A stretch of 36,637 nt of DNA from an uncultured Helicobacter sp. (GCA_949299115.1 CASFZH010000022.1:1-36637), one strand, 5' to 3'. Positions 1 through 9,538 are shown, numbered from the stretch's first letter. Notes: generated by a model not told the origin, from the letters alone. Numbers and translations: made by a program.

Positions 1-275
1 TTTTCTCTTAATTATATTTTGCATAGAAATTCCTCTACAACTTGTCTGTTATGAACCTTATTCATTATGAAACAAACATAATACTGAAATATTGTAGGTT
101 TTTGTTAATAGTTACATGCTGTTGTGGCTTGTGGGAGTTAGCGATATGATTTTCTATGTGATTCAGTGGATTATAGATTATTTCAATTTTGCTATTTAGG
201 CAAAAATACTGTATTGCGAATAGCATTGCTTAATTTATATTTTTAATTATTTTTTTTAGATTGCTTTGTATTGAA

Positions 276-293
276 TCGTACAAAATTGTACGA
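276..293. promoter_or_regulatory. Perfect dyad, candidate operator
   Basis: TCGTACAA and TTGTACGA are exact reverse complements separated by AA. A perfect 8+8 palindrome rich in G/C relative to this AT-rich background is unlikely to be accidental and looks like a dimeric regulator site. No gene starts close by inside the window, so the target, if any, lies to the left or is an unannotated RNA. Confidence 0.35.
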
Positions 294-441
294 ATTTTAT
301 ATTGTTTTATAGACAATCAATCATATAATCATTATGATTAAATATTTATTGTTTATATTTTAAGAAATAATATTTTATTACTATAATTTATTTTATAAGC
401 TGAGGATAAAATAATGTTATATACATAGATATAAAATAAAA

Positions 442-481
442 AGCAGTGTTTTGCAAAGCAAAAGAAGTCATGCTCTTTTTT
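442..481 (+). terminator. Possible rho-independent terminator
   Basis: An inner stem TTTTGC/GCAAAA and an outer AGCA/TGCT pairing are followed by six T. The middle of the stem is poorly paired. If real it ends a plus-strand transcript whose gene is not visible in the window. Confidence 0.25.
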
Positions 482-717
482 GTATTTATAACACACTTTA
501 ATTGCATATACTATTTGATATTTTGTGTAATCTTATTATAGTATTGCATAGTCAGTAAAAAGATAGAATCTAAAAAATGAATGAATCCTTTTGTCAATAT
601 TCTAATCTTATACATGTTTAATTTTGCACTAGTATTGTAGTGATAGCTTTAAAACATATATTGCAATTTCTTTTATTGCAGATTCCAATTCATATATTCT
701 CTTTGTATATTTCTATG

Positions 718-2742
718 TTATTCACAAAAACCACTCTCGCATTGATTCAATAATGCCGAATTGATCGGTGTGAGACTGCCCCTGGCTCCTGCACCATCGC
801 CCGAGCAATCATAGAAAGAAAGTAACGCAGAGAGATTGCTTTCAAATGGATTTTGCGGTGTTACTTGAATAGCAGCTAAGACTTCAATTGTTCTCATATC
901 GGCTAATAAGTCTCTAGCAGATTCTATTGTTGTAGCTGGGGTCATTGCATCAAGAAATACTTCATAAGGGACATTAGGTAAATTAACAGGAATTACGTAT
1001 AACCCGCGGCTTGTATTGATAACAGGCTGCATGTGTCCTCCTAATACTCCATGTTCATCTCGCCTGAAAGTAACTACCATCCATACACTTCCGTGAGGTG
1101 AATGAAGTATTCTATTGATTTCAGAATTTATACTACTTGCATTTCGCATAAGTCCATGATAAACAAAATCATATTGCCCTAAAGTCATAGCCAATGTGCC
1201 ACGTACAACACGTAATGTTCTATCATAAATATCCTCATGCTCAAAAAGTGGGAATCCTTGTACATAAGAAAAAAATTGATAATTTCTATGCAAATGTGGA
1301 AAAAGTTGTTCAAATGATATAAAAGGGTCCATATTGGGCTGGTATGCAAAAAGATGTGGGGTAACAGGCAATGAAGGATATCGTTCTGTTAATTGATAAA
1401 TAATTTCCATTGTATGTAAGAAACATATACCACATGCCCCAACAGAAATTTCTTCAGAATGCTCATAATCTGTAGCTGTACCAATAGTATAGAGCAATCG
1501 TAACCAATTTTCATCAAAATTATAATCATTAGGAAAATTTCTTGCACCAACCATTTTTGTGCCTGGTGCTGGGCAGTATTCTAGGTTTTTAGAGAAATTA
1601 CCACCTATAAATTTATAATATTTTATAAGAAATGGGTCTAGGACAAAATAAGAAGTGGGGGAATTTGCGATATCTTGCTCTAAATATTGCCCATTCATCG
1701 TATAGAGATTTCCCCAATTTGGTCCATAACGTGTTGTTCTTAGAAAATGGCGATTATGGTCCAAAAATACTGTACCCAAATCTGCTTGATATATGATATC
1801 CCATTCTAAATTTTTATCTGTATCTGTATCTTTACAGAAATCAGTGTATGTCCAGTTCCATGAACCACCCGGGCTAGAGTAGGATATAACACATTCAAAT
1901 AAACCTTCTATATCGCTGAAACTAAAGAGATGTTTATTCTCTGGGTTATAGAAAAAATAAATAGGCTCATCAGTTGTCCCTCTTTTTTCTTTACCTATAA
2001 AATTCTTTGTATCATTGTAATACCAACCAATCGTTGTCTTTATATTTAAAGAATGAGGTCTTGCTTTTGTTTCTACCCAATCTTGCATACTTCCAAGAAG
2101 GCTATGGTTGTAATAATCATTAGGATTACGTGAAATATAAAGATAATATTTGTAGTCTTTGATTCGATAATTACCAACTTTACTATAAAATGCACCATTT
2201 TTATAATTCCAAATTTGTGCAGGGTCATTGATAGCACAAGGGCGAAGTCGGATATAATCCCATTGTTCTTTTTTATTTAATACAGAATATGGTGCAGAGA
2301 GACACAGCCAAGTCTCACCACCTACATGCATAGAAATTCGTTTTAACACATCATATCGTGCCTTTGTCTGATATTTACAATAATCTAGTGTTATATAACT
2401 CTCATTCGCTATAAATGTTGGTCTATAGCAATATGTATAGCCCTGATGATTAATAACTTTTATAGCTTTGTCTTTAGGTGCATCAGCAAGTTTTTGGATA
2501 ACTTTTAGGGGTTGCTTAGTATTGTTAGAAATATTTTTTATAGAATCTATAAAATCTTGTAGTGCTAGTTGTAAAGTTTCGTGCGGTTGTTTTGTATGCA
2601 AATCTTTTATTTTATATGATGTTGTATCATAGGCAAACAGATTCATGAAAGAGGATAGAATAAAAAGTATTATGCCTCTAAAAAAGGAATATCGTATCTC
2701 TTTTACCATACTTTTACGGTGTTGCATTGCAGTTATATCCAT
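718..2742 (-). CDS. DUF1561 (virulence-modifying protein family) secreted protein
   Basis: A 674-aa protein. The start is supported by AAGGAG eight bases ahead of the ATG. A hydrophobic segment (about 18-37) ending LFA looks like a signal peptide. I recognise the Pfam DUF1561 family, known from Leptospira virulence-modifying proteins and Bartonella, by its run of landmarks: YCYRP (104-108), ARYDV (128-132), WDYIRLRPCAINDP (161-174), KDYKYYLYISRN (195-206), ANSPTSYFVL (359-368) and YCPAPG (389-394). In the Leptospira members the N-terminal half carries a ricin-B-like lectin region and the C-terminal half is the toxic part. Here the C-terminal half contains GACGIC (C437, C440) and GGHMQP (H570), an order of Cys then His that resembles a papain-like thiol enzyme; this is inference. 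Length agrees with the Leptospira family (about 640 aa). It stands alone with no obvious partner gene. A hairpin precedes its ribosome-binding site. Confidence 0.85.
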   Translation of the reverse strand: MDITAMQHRKSMVKEIRYSFFRGIILFILSSFMNLFAYDTTSYKIKDLHTKQPHETLQLALQDFIDSIKNISNNTKQPLKVIQKLADAPKDKAIKVINHQGYTYCYRPTFIANESYITLDYCKYQTKARYDVLKRISMHVGGETWLCLSAPYSVLNKKEQWDYIRLRPCAINDPAQIWNYKNGAFYSKVGNYRIKDYKYYLYISRNPNDYYNHSLLGSMQDWVETKARPHSLNIKTTIGWYYNDTKNFIGKEKRGTTDEPIYFFYNPENKHLFSFSDIEGLFECVISYSSPGGSWNWTYTDFCKDTDTDKNLEWDIIYQADLGTVFLDHNRHFLRTTRYGPNWGNLYTMNGQYLEQDIANSPTSYFVLDPFLIKYYKFIGGNFSKNLEYCPAPGTKMVGARNFPNDYNFDENWLRLLYTIGTATDYEHSEEISVGACGICFLHTMEIIYQLTERYPSLPVTPHLFAYQPNMDPFISFEQLFPHLHRNYQFFSYVQGFPLFEHEDIYDRTLRVVRGTLAMTLGQYDFVYHGLMRNASSINSEINRILHSPHGSVWMVVTFRRDEHGVLGGHMQPVINTSRGLYVIPVNLPNVPYEVFLDAMTPATTIESARDLLADMRTIEVLAAIQVTPQNPFESNLSALLSFYDCSGDGAGARGSLTPINSALLNQCESGFCE

Positions 2743-2764
2743 AAGAACTCCTTAAAAATACTAT

Positions 2765-2788
2765 ATGTTGCATTATGCAATGCAACAT
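2765..2788 (-). promoter_or_regulatory. Hairpin/operator ahead of the DUF1561 gene
   Basis: ATGTTGCATT and AATGCAACAT are perfect 10-bp inverted arms around ATGC. The element sits 23-46 bases ahead of the DUF1561 ATG. A second AAAGGAG lies just upstream of it on the same strand, and the word CAATGCAACA recurs inside the first codons of the gene. It could be a repressor site or an mRNA stem that affects translation. Confidence 0.45.
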
Positions 2789-2934
2789 GCTCCTTTATTT
2801 ATTAAAAATTCTAATTTTATTAACTATTGTATAAGTTTTATTGTTATAAGAATTGGGTATCAGATTCTCTGCTATGATGTTACGATACAATAAACGTTAA
2901 ACAATGAATCTGTTGCAATATAAAGATTGTATGT

Positions 2935-3450
2935 TTAATTCAACAAATACCTTTTATACTCCTCAAAAGGTAGCTTTGTAACATCACTCTTATTCTCTGT
3001 ATAATCAACATCAAAGATACAAAAAGGCTCTTTTGTCTTTAAGCCCAAATGTGTAAAGCTATGATATAAAGGCAATAAAAGCTCTTTTATCGTAGCACCA
3101 TGATGTCCATCATAGCTACTCTCTGTGCCACCTGCTGTAATAACAAGCCCAAAAGTCTTACCCTGTAGCATTTTGGATTCTTTATAAAAAATAGGCGTTA
3201 GCACAATATCCTGCCAATCTTTTAGCATACCCGGTGTGCTATACCAAAAGAGTGGAAATTGAAAGATGATATTTTGTGCTTTTTCTAGTAATGTAAGCTC
3301 AGAATCAAGGGCAATCTCACTACTATGCTTATAAGTCGTGCTAAGATTATGCACCTTGATGTCTTGAGAGTCTTTAAGAGATTCTAAAAGGGCTTTATTT
3401 GCCTTAGAATCTTGCCAAAATGTATGGGCAAAAAGTATAAGTGTTTGCAT
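2935..3450 (-). CDS. NAD(P)H quinone oxidoreductase, flavodoxin fold (KefF/MdaB-like)
   Basis: A 171-aa flavodoxin-fold protein. The start MQTLILFAHT is chosen because AAGGAG lies six bases ahead of this ATG; an upstream in-frame ATG at 3501 lacks such a site. The N-terminal beta strand followed by a phosphate-binding loop, FQFPLFWYSTPGMLKDW (about 64-80) and the GGTESSY segment are typical of the NAD(P)H dehydrogenase (quinone)/KefF/MdaB family, which uses FMN or FAD to reduce quinones by two electrons and protects against oxidative stress. It is cytoplasmic. It lies downstream of a strong palindrome (3569-3597) and ahead of the DUF1561 gene on the same strand, with about 190 bases between, so the two probably have separate promoters. 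The exact substrate cannot be told from sequence. Confidence 0.85.
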   Translation of the reverse strand: MQTLILFAHTFWQDSKANKALLESLKDSQDIKVHNLSTTYKHSSEIALDSELTLLEKAQNIIFQFPLFWYSTPGMLKDWQDIVLTPIFYKESKMLQGKTFGLVITAGGTESSYDGHHGATIKELLLPLYHSFTHLGLKTKEPFCIFDVDYTENKSDVTKLPFEEYKRYLLN

Positions 3451-3568
3451 AGCAACTCCTTTAGATGTCAGATATATGAAAATATTTTGTATCTTCTTCA
3501 TAGAATTTCCGTAGAATTATAAAATAAAAAAAATCAATTATCAACTCATGAAAGCAACAATCACTATA

Positions 3569-3597
3569 ATCACAGTAATCTTTAAGATTACTGTGAT
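3569..3597. promoter_or_regulatory. Strong palindrome, operator or bidirectional terminator
   Basis: ATCACAGTAATCTT and AAGATTACTGTGAT are perfect 14-nt arms around a single T, giving a 12-14 bp hairpin on either strand. It lies 119 bases ahead of the quinone reductase start. No long T run follows closely (only TTTT on the plus side), so an operator is at least as likely as a terminator. Confidence 0.45.
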
Positions 3598-4796
3598 AGA
3601 TTTTCTCCACACATCACGGACTATAACCATGTGAAATAAGTCTTATTAAAGTTAAACACAAATCCCCTGCAAAATGATACTACATACCTTAAGATCTTAT
3701 AGCGTCGTACTCCAAGTCTGACAAAGTAACAATATGTATGTATCCTCTTAGTCTCTCATAACCTAATCTTTACAATGTTTCTAGCATAAATCTGACTGTA
3801 AATCATAAAATGTATGATGCAATTTTGAAATAAACGTACACGATAGACTGATGAATAGAGAAAGTAATACGACAAGGCAAACAAGGCAAGATAGATTCTG
3901 TAATCTAGCTAACGATGATAAACCACCAGATTCTAAAATGTAAGAACTATGTATTGCAAAGTGAGTGTGGGCTGTCAATAAGTAGCACATTGAGCTAGAT
4001 TTATTGTCAATCTACAAAAAAGTAAGCGATATTAGGCACTTGTGCTTTAGGCTTGGTAGCCATAGTGAGCTTAAATAGGGAAACTAATGCAAAATCCATA
4101 GCCTAGATGAATGATAAGATGAGTGTGAGGCAAAGAGATTCTATGCAGAGATAACAAATATAAAATCTTTTAATCAATGAATTGTAGAATTTAAAAATAA
4201 ATTTATAACAAATAGAATTAATATCAATGTATCCTAGCGACTTTCAAAAGTAATACTAAATTTTCTATCCGCTCTCATACATAGGCAAATTATATTCTAT
4301 CACTCAAAAACAATCTATTTCTTTTACATATCTTGTTATTTAGCATACTGTACCTGCTACTTAGCTAACGATGGAGACCGATTTCTCTACCCACCACCTA
4401 GACTAATCTCACAACATAATACTTCACCATTCTAAAATGTTAGCCGAAGAAGTTTTAAGAAGAGAATCTACAAAGATTCTCAAAGATATTTCAACTTTTT
4501 CAAAGTCTTAATATGACGACGATTCTAACTATTTTGAATCTATTCTTAATCATTTTGACTTTGAGCGAAGCAAAGAGAAGAATCTGCCAAAATAGAATCT
4601 AAGGATATAAAACCCAAACAACACAAAAGATTCTGCGGATTTTACAAATCCTCACAATGACAAAGCAAAATCTAAAAATACAATGATAAATTCTTAGCGA
4701 TACAGACTTAAGACTAAAACTTCAAAGATTTATTCCAAATAGACTCCTAGAGTTTAAGCTAAGGTTGTGTTTCAAATAAGACTTGAAAGATAGTGA

Positions 4797-4922
4797 TACT
4801 ATCATCAAGATTTTAGAGAAATCGCAGAAGCACATAGCGAACATAATGATGATTTCTATAGAATTTATAATCCAAATGTAAATCTGTATAGAGAGCTATT
4901 TTCAAGGATTTATAGAGGGTAA
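4797..4922 (+). pseudogene. Relic of a coding region, FGGY kinase C-terminus-like
   Basis: An uninterrupted 41-codon frame ends in a stop and reads like a real protein terminus: FREIAEAHSEHND followed by FYRIYNPNVNLYRELFSRIY. The spacing of Asn-Pro, Tyr and Phe resembles the C-terminal end of FGGY sugar kinases. A stop lies directly upstream and there is no start codon. I treat it as a decayed gene end; the family assignment is tentative. Confidence 0.3.
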
Positions 4923-5371
4923 AAGTAAGCAAAATACCTTGTAAATAAGTATTTTATAAAAATTTTTCATAATAACACATCACAATAAGATATGATTATT
5001 GTACTAAAGATTCCCAAAGAAATAAAGACGAGAGAAAATAGGAATGCCAAAGTATTATACGAGCACCAATTGAATCACAAAATATGTGGAAATGAAATTT
5101 TCTTTTTCTAACGTACTTTAAAAATTTAGTGTATTTGATATGCTTATTGCATGATAGATAGTATCGCTTTAAGAACTTTTACATTTTAATCACAACTTTG
5201 TGTCGTTGTGTTGTGTTACTTATAATAATTGAGACATATAAATCAAAAATTTTAAAATTAATTTGGCTGATTCTATATGTATTAATAGTAATATCAAAAT
5301 TTAAATTATAATTGAAAAATATTATATAAAAAATAGTATTTGTACCAAATATCTACTGAAGTTATTGTGCA

Positions 5372-6382
5372 TTATTCTACAAGCTTGCTACATGCTTTGT
5401 GGAATCCTAAATCACAAGATTCTTTAAATAATCTTGATTCTATATCAAAATCTCGTATAACTTTTGGTTTATTGCGATAAAATAGTGCAGCAGTATAGCA
5501 ACTTTTTCCATCGCCTTCATAGCAAGCTTGAGTATAAAGCTTTAGGGCTTCCTGACTATTTTTCTTATTTCCGATTCCATAGTGATATGACATTCCATAT
5601 ATTCTACAGCCAAAGGCAGAATTTAAGTCACATGCTTTTTTGGCATAAAAAGTAATAAGTGGAATCTTTGTGAAAGGAATGTTTGTACAATCATTTCTCC
5701 AAATTTCTGATATAGCTAATTCACATGCTTCTCTTAATGCCATGTTCCCTTGTATTCGTTGGGAGCACATAAGTCCATATCGCGATTCTTCTGTAAAGTT
5801 ATTAGGAATTTTTATATCTGACTTTTTTTGATATTGTTTGGTATACTCCCATTCCACAAGTCCATTTGTCGTATTCGTGATATATAAAACAAGTTTATAT
5901 TCAATTATATTCAGAGTATGCAGTCTCTGTATAGTGCTTGATATTGATGCGTTTAAAGAATATTGGGGTATTAAAGATGAATCGTGAGAAGCTATTTTTA
6001 CAAATTCTTTATTATTACGTATTTGATAGATTTTTCTTAGTAGAGAATCTTCAGGAACAATATTTTCAGAAACGGTATTTGCAAAAATGAAAGTATCAGA
6101 ATCTTTGAATATTTGTAGAAAAGTACGCATTAATAAGAGAGAATCTATTCTAAAATCTGCGGAATTGTAAAAACTTGCAATGGCGATGACATTGGGTTTT
6201 TGTATTTGCCTACCTAAAGAAGAAGTAAGAAGGCTTATTCCGGCTAATTGACTAAATTCCTGAATTTCTTTAATACTTAAGTTAAATGACTTATGTAAAT
6301 TATTGGAATTATAGATAGCAGATTGGGCTAAAATTGACACACAACATACAATCCACAACAACATTGCCTTGCAAAGATTCAA
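5372..6382 (-). CDS. Periplasmic LpoB-like domain fused to Cys-paired Sel1 repeats
   Basis: A 336-aa secreted protein. A TTG start is preferred because AAGGAT lies six bases ahead of it; the next ATG (6364) has no proper site. A signal peptide (about 1-21, ending LAQSA) is followed by an LpoB-like region: NVIAIASFYNSADFRIDSLL (64-83), FIFAN (98-102), then YKLVLYITNTTNGLVEW (162-178). This matches the curli/LpoB fold that in enterobacteria activates penicillin-binding proteins. The C-terminal third has Sel1-like repeats of exactly 36 residues with cysteines at 251/259, 287/295 and 323/331 (C-x7-C), as in Helicobacter cysteine-rich Hcp proteins, where each pair forms a disulfide. The combination suggests a periplasmic scaffold linked to cell wall assembly; that role is inference. 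It stands alone with non-coding DNA on both sides. Confidence 0.7.
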   Translation of the reverse strand: MNLCKAMLLWIVCCVSILAQSAIYNSNNLHKSFNLSIKEIQEFSQLAGISLLTSSLGRQIQKPNVIAIASFYNSADFRIDSLLLMRTFLQIFKDSDTFIFANTVSENIVPEDSLLRKIYQIRNNKEFVKIASHDSSLIPQYSLNASISSTIQRLHTLNIIEYKLVLYITNTTNGLVEWEYTKQYQKKSDIKIPNNFTEESRYGLMCSQRIQGNMALREACELAISEIWRNDCTNIPFTKIPLITFYAKKACDLNSAFGCRIYGMSYHYGIGNKKNSQEALKLYTQACYEGDGKSCYTAALFYRNKPKVIRDFDIESRLFKESCDLGFHKACSKLVE

Positions 6383-6795
6383 TACAATATCCTTATGCTA
6401 AAACTTATTCTTACATTATATCAGAAATATTTTCTACCTACATGAGGGAGAACCGCATCAAATATCTCACAACCACATATTTGTAAAGCAATGCGAATCA
6501 TTTGAATCATTAAAGAAAGAAGATATGATATTATGAATAATCTCAAAAATTACTTACTATAACAATAAATTTCTACTCAAAATTCAAGAATCTTATGGCA
6601 GATTCATTTCTATTGGGATCATAATAATATTTTAGATTCTATAAAATTATTACAAATTACACAAAATTGATTACTAAAGGTTAAAAATTATACTATGTAT
6701 TGATTGAATATGATAATGTCGCACTTTTACATGTAGCATGTAAAAGCATATTGTTTAATGATGTAATGACTATGTAATCCTAAAGTTGCATTCTT
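6383..6795. other. Intergenic region
   Basis: AT-rich spacer between two minus-strand genes. It holds the promoter region of the LpoB/Sel1 gene and a strong hairpin (6724-6746). No further gene was seen. Confidence 0.5.
6724..6746 (-). terminator. Hairpin downstream of the DASS transporter gene
   Basis: CTTTTACATG and CATGTAAAAG are perfect 10-bp arms around a 3-nt loop, 50 bases past the transporter stop codon. No U run follows on the minus strand, so termination or 3'-end stabilisation are both possible. Confidence 0.5.
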
Positions 6796-8217
6796 CTACA
6801 AAAACCACTGCCAATATACAAGCCCAAAAATCGTCGTAAGCACAATCCCACATACACTAAGCACTGCACCAAATTTAAACATTTCCATAGGCTTGATATT
6901 GCCCTTGTTTGCCACGATGGCGTTGGGTGGTGTGGAAAAAGGTAGCAGGAATGAAAAGCCAATACAAATCGTAGCAATCAGCATAATGAGGCTCTGATAG
7001 CTTGGCTCCAAAAACTCCTTAGTCGAAGTGTAAAGCACAGAGAGCAAAATCGCGCTTAATGCTGTGGAGCTTACAAACATCGTGAGAAACAACACAAACA
7101 CGCACACACACAGCACAAAAAGCAAAAGCGGCAGGGTGCTAAAGTAGCTAAACACAGGAGCAAATGCCTGCCCCAACTCGATCTTGGAAATAGCCATTGC
7201 CACGCAGAATCCCGCCCCAAAAAGAAAGATAATCTCATAAGGAATGGAACGCGAATCTTCCCAAGTGAGAAAACCCAATTTTGGGATAAACATCATAAGC
7301 CCAAAGCTTAGAAGAATAATGTTTTCATTTAGCCCAAGTCCGGGATAAATGGGCTTAATAGGTGAATTGAGCAGCAGTACTACTAGCAGAGCAGCGATAT
7401 AACACAAGAGCTTTTTGTGTGCAAAACTCATCGTAATAGATTCAAAAGAACTAATAGAGATTTCCTCACTATTATTCAACCCATAGGAGAGAATGGCAAT
7501 CATCGCATAGAGCATACTTAGGCTCAAAGGCAGCATAAGCATCATCCACCCCACGAAACTAATGCTCCCAAGCCCGGTAGTCTCTAGGAATCCCAAAAAT
7601 ATAAGGTTTGGTGGTGTGCCTATGGGCGTAGTAATCCCACTGATACTTGCCCCAAATGCCACAGCGAGTAAAAAGCGGGTCTTAAGTACAGAATCTTGTG
7701 TGATAGATAATGCAATAGGCACGAGTAGCAAAGCTACCGTGGAATTTGAGAGTGCACTCCCTAGTATCACGCTAGCCGTTCCAAAAGCAGTGATAATGCC
7801 TTTTGGGGTCTTGGGGAAATGAGCTAAAAGCACTTTGGCGATGATTTTGTGTAGTCCGATTTTCTCCACAGCAGTGGCGAGCATAAAGCCTCCAAGAAAA
7901 AGGAAAATAATGGGATTAGCATAATTGCTCGTGGCGGATTTGACATCTAAAATCCCAAAAGCAGGGAAAAGCACAATAGGCAGGAGGGAAACCATACCAA
8001 GCGGCAATGCACCATTAGTCCAAAGCACGATGAGAAAAGCGAGTATCCCCAAAAATGCACTTACCTGAAAACTTGCATCATAATAAAAAATGCTCAAACT
8101 CCACACGAGTGCCGACACAGCCGCAGCGACACTTAAGCCCACAAGGACATCATTTTTACTCTTAAGATGCTTACGCATTCTATTTCTCAATAGTTTTGTT
8201 TTGACTTTAAATGGCAT
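6796..8217 (-). CDS. DASS/SLC13-family anion:sodium symporter
   Basis: A 473-aa inner-membrane protein with about 11-12 hydrophobic segments. The two repeat signatures of the divalent anion:Na+ symporter family are present: SNSTVALLLVPIA (about 158-170) followed by GASISGITTPIGTPPNL, and in the second half FLLPFSTPPNAIVANKG. These Ser-Asn-Thr-type motifs bind sodium and a di- or tricarboxylate, or sulfate. In Campylobacterota such carriers usually bring in C4-dicarboxylates or related acids, but the substrate is not readable here. The N-terminus is positively charged, fitting an inside start; an alternative ATG lies 13 codons in. G+C is higher than in the flanking DNA. The gene is monocistronic, with a hairpin after the stop. 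Confidence 0.85.
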   Translation of the reverse strand: MPFKVKTKLLRNRMRKHLKSKNDVLVGLSVAAAVSALVWSLSIFYYDASFQVSAFLGILAFLIVLWTNGALPLGMVSLLPIVLFPAFGILDVKSATSNYANPIIFLFLGGFMLATAVEKIGLHKIIAKVLLAHFPKTPKGIITAFGTASVILGSALSNSTVALLLVPIALSITQDSVLKTRFLLAVAFGASISGITTPIGTPPNLIFLGFLETTGLGSISFVGWMMLMLPLSLSMLYAMIAILSYGLNNSEEISISSFESITMSFAHKKLLCYIAALLVVLLLNSPIKPIYPGLGLNENIILLSFGLMMFIPKLGFLTWEDSRSIPYEIIFLFGAGFCVAMAISKIELGQAFAPVFSYFSTLPLLLFVLCVCVFVLFLTMFVSSTALSAILLSVLYTSTKEFLEPSYQSLIMLIATICIGFSFLLPFSTPPNAIVANKGNIKPMEMFKFGAVLSVCGIVLTTIFGLVYWQWFL

Positions 8218-8341
8218 GGTTAGAAACTCTTTAAAAATAAATAGCTATACATGAAATAAAAAATTAATTATATATTATTTATATACAATATTATATTTCT
8301 ATTTATACTTTAATAAGTATATGATAGACAATAACTTAAAT

Positions 8342-9415
8342 CTATTCTTGAATTGGTTGAATACTGCTATTATCTGGCTTGATTGTATCAAGAAAATCAA
8401 TTAATTGTGCGGCACATTGCATGTACATTTTGCTTGTGTAACTATCGGGATTATAGAAGCTCATTGGCTTTCCGCTATCACTTGATTCTACAATTTTTGG
8501 TTCCAATGGTATCTTAGCAACAATATTTGTATTAAATTGCTGTGCTAATGATTCTGTATTACCATTGCCAAAGATGTCATAGATTTTATCACAATCTGGA
8601 CATCTAAACCCACTCATATTTTCGACAATACCAAAAATTGGAATATTGCATTTAACAAACATATCTAATGCACGGAATCCATCATCAAGAGCTACCATTT
8701 GTGGTGTTGTTACATTGATTCCTGCACCAATTGGAACACTTTGCGCAATCGTAAGTTGTGCATCTCCTGTACCAGGAGGCATATCTATCACCAAGATGTC
8801 AAGATCACCCCACAAAACATCTTGCAAAAGTTGCATAATGGCACGCATGACAATGGGACCTCTCCACACCAAACTTTGCTTAGTATATAAAAGCCCAATA
8901 CTCATTATCTTAATGCCATATTTTTCAAGTGGAATTAATTTCTTACCATCAGGACTTACCTCTGGCTTAATAGAATCAACTCCAAGCATTCTAGGAATAT
9001 TGGGACCATAAATATCCGCATCGAGCAAACCAACATTTTTGCCACTTTTTGCTAAAGAAATGGCAAGATTTGCACTTGTAGTAGATTTCCCTACTCCACC
9101 TTTACCGCTACTTACCATAACAAAATGCTTTACAGACGGAACAAGATTCTGAATTGTTGATTCTTTCTGTCGCTTTGTTGTATTAGGACTTATAATATCA
9201 ATATCAATTTTTGCTAATCCTAAATGTTTTGTTTTTTCTATAATATCTGCATGAATTGTTTGTATTACTTCTTCATTACTTGATGGAATGGTAATTTTTA
9301 AGTAAGCCATATCACTTTTGACATCGATATGACTAAGAAAACCAAATGTTACAATATCTTTTTCAAAATTTGGATAGATAACTTGTTTCAATGATTCTAT
9401 AATTTTCTCTCGCAT
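8342..9415 (-). CDS. mrp: Mrp/ApbC-type iron-sulfur cluster carrier ATPase
   Basis: A 357-aa protein. GAAGGA lies six bases ahead of the ATG. Residues 1-80 form a MIP18/DUF59-type domain. The P-loop NTPase follows, with the deviant Walker A GKGGVGKST (104-112), LLDADIYGPNIPRMLG (130-145) and VIDMPPGTGDAQ (209-220). The CPDC pair (C272, C275) is the intersubunit Fe-S cluster site of the Mrp/NBP35 family. The protein forms a dimer that holds and passes on 4Fe-4S clusters to apoproteins in the cytoplasm. All key residues are intact. It is divergent from the neighbouring hemD, with about 120 bases of shared upstream DNA. Confidence 0.93.
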   Translation of the reverse strand: MREKIIESLKQVIYPNFEKDIVTFGFLSHIDVKSDMAYLKITIPSSNEEVIQTIHADIIEKTKHLGLAKIDIDIISPNTTKRQKESTIQNLVPSVKHFVMVSSGKGGVGKSTTSANLAISLAKSGKNVGLLDADIYGPNIPRMLGVDSIKPEVSPDGKKLIPLEKYGIKIMSIGLLYTKQSLVWRGPIVMRAIMQLLQDVLWGDLDILVIDMPPGTGDAQLTIAQSVPIGAGINVTTPQMVALDDGFRALDMFVKCNIPIFGIVENMSGFRCPDCDKIYDIFGNGNTESLAQQFNTNIVAKIPLEPKIVESSDSGKPMSFYNPDSYTSKMYMQCAAQLIDFLDTIKPDNSSIQPIQE

Positions 9416-9538
9416 GATATTCCTTCTTTTTAATTAATAGTAAAAATATTTTTTATATATTGTAACATTAAAGTTGTAGTTTTGTTTTAATGCTTTGGAT
9501 ATAATTCAAGCAAACTATGATGTCTTTTGGATAATATA

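Larger units (their letters stand above)
1..717. other. Intergenic region, no gene seen
   Basis: Very AT-rich stretch with no convincing open frame on either strand. It lies downstream of the minus-strand DUF1561 gene. It holds a perfect 18-nt dyad (276-293) and a hairpin followed by a T run (442-481), listed separately. The rest has homopolymer T runs but no ribosome-binding site followed by a useful frame. Confidence 0.6.
3451..5371. other. Long non-coding stretch with decayed sequence
   Basis: About 1.9 kb without an intact gene. It contains a strong palindrome (3569-3597), a 41-codon relic (4797-4922), two diverged copies of a short repeat built around TAGCTAACGATG (near 3907 and 4357) each followed by CCACC and then ATTCTAAAATGT, and degenerate AGAATCT-rich sequence around 4450-4700. 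An open frame at 3781-3990 on the minus strand has no homology or ribosome-binding site I can support. Confidence 0.5.

Noticed and set aside
3781-3990. 69-codon minus-strand frame
   Set aside because: No ribosome-binding site, no recognisable family, lies in decayed repeat-rich DNA.
7562-7822. 86-codon plus-strand frame
   Set aside because: Antisense shadow of the transporter gene, no start signal.
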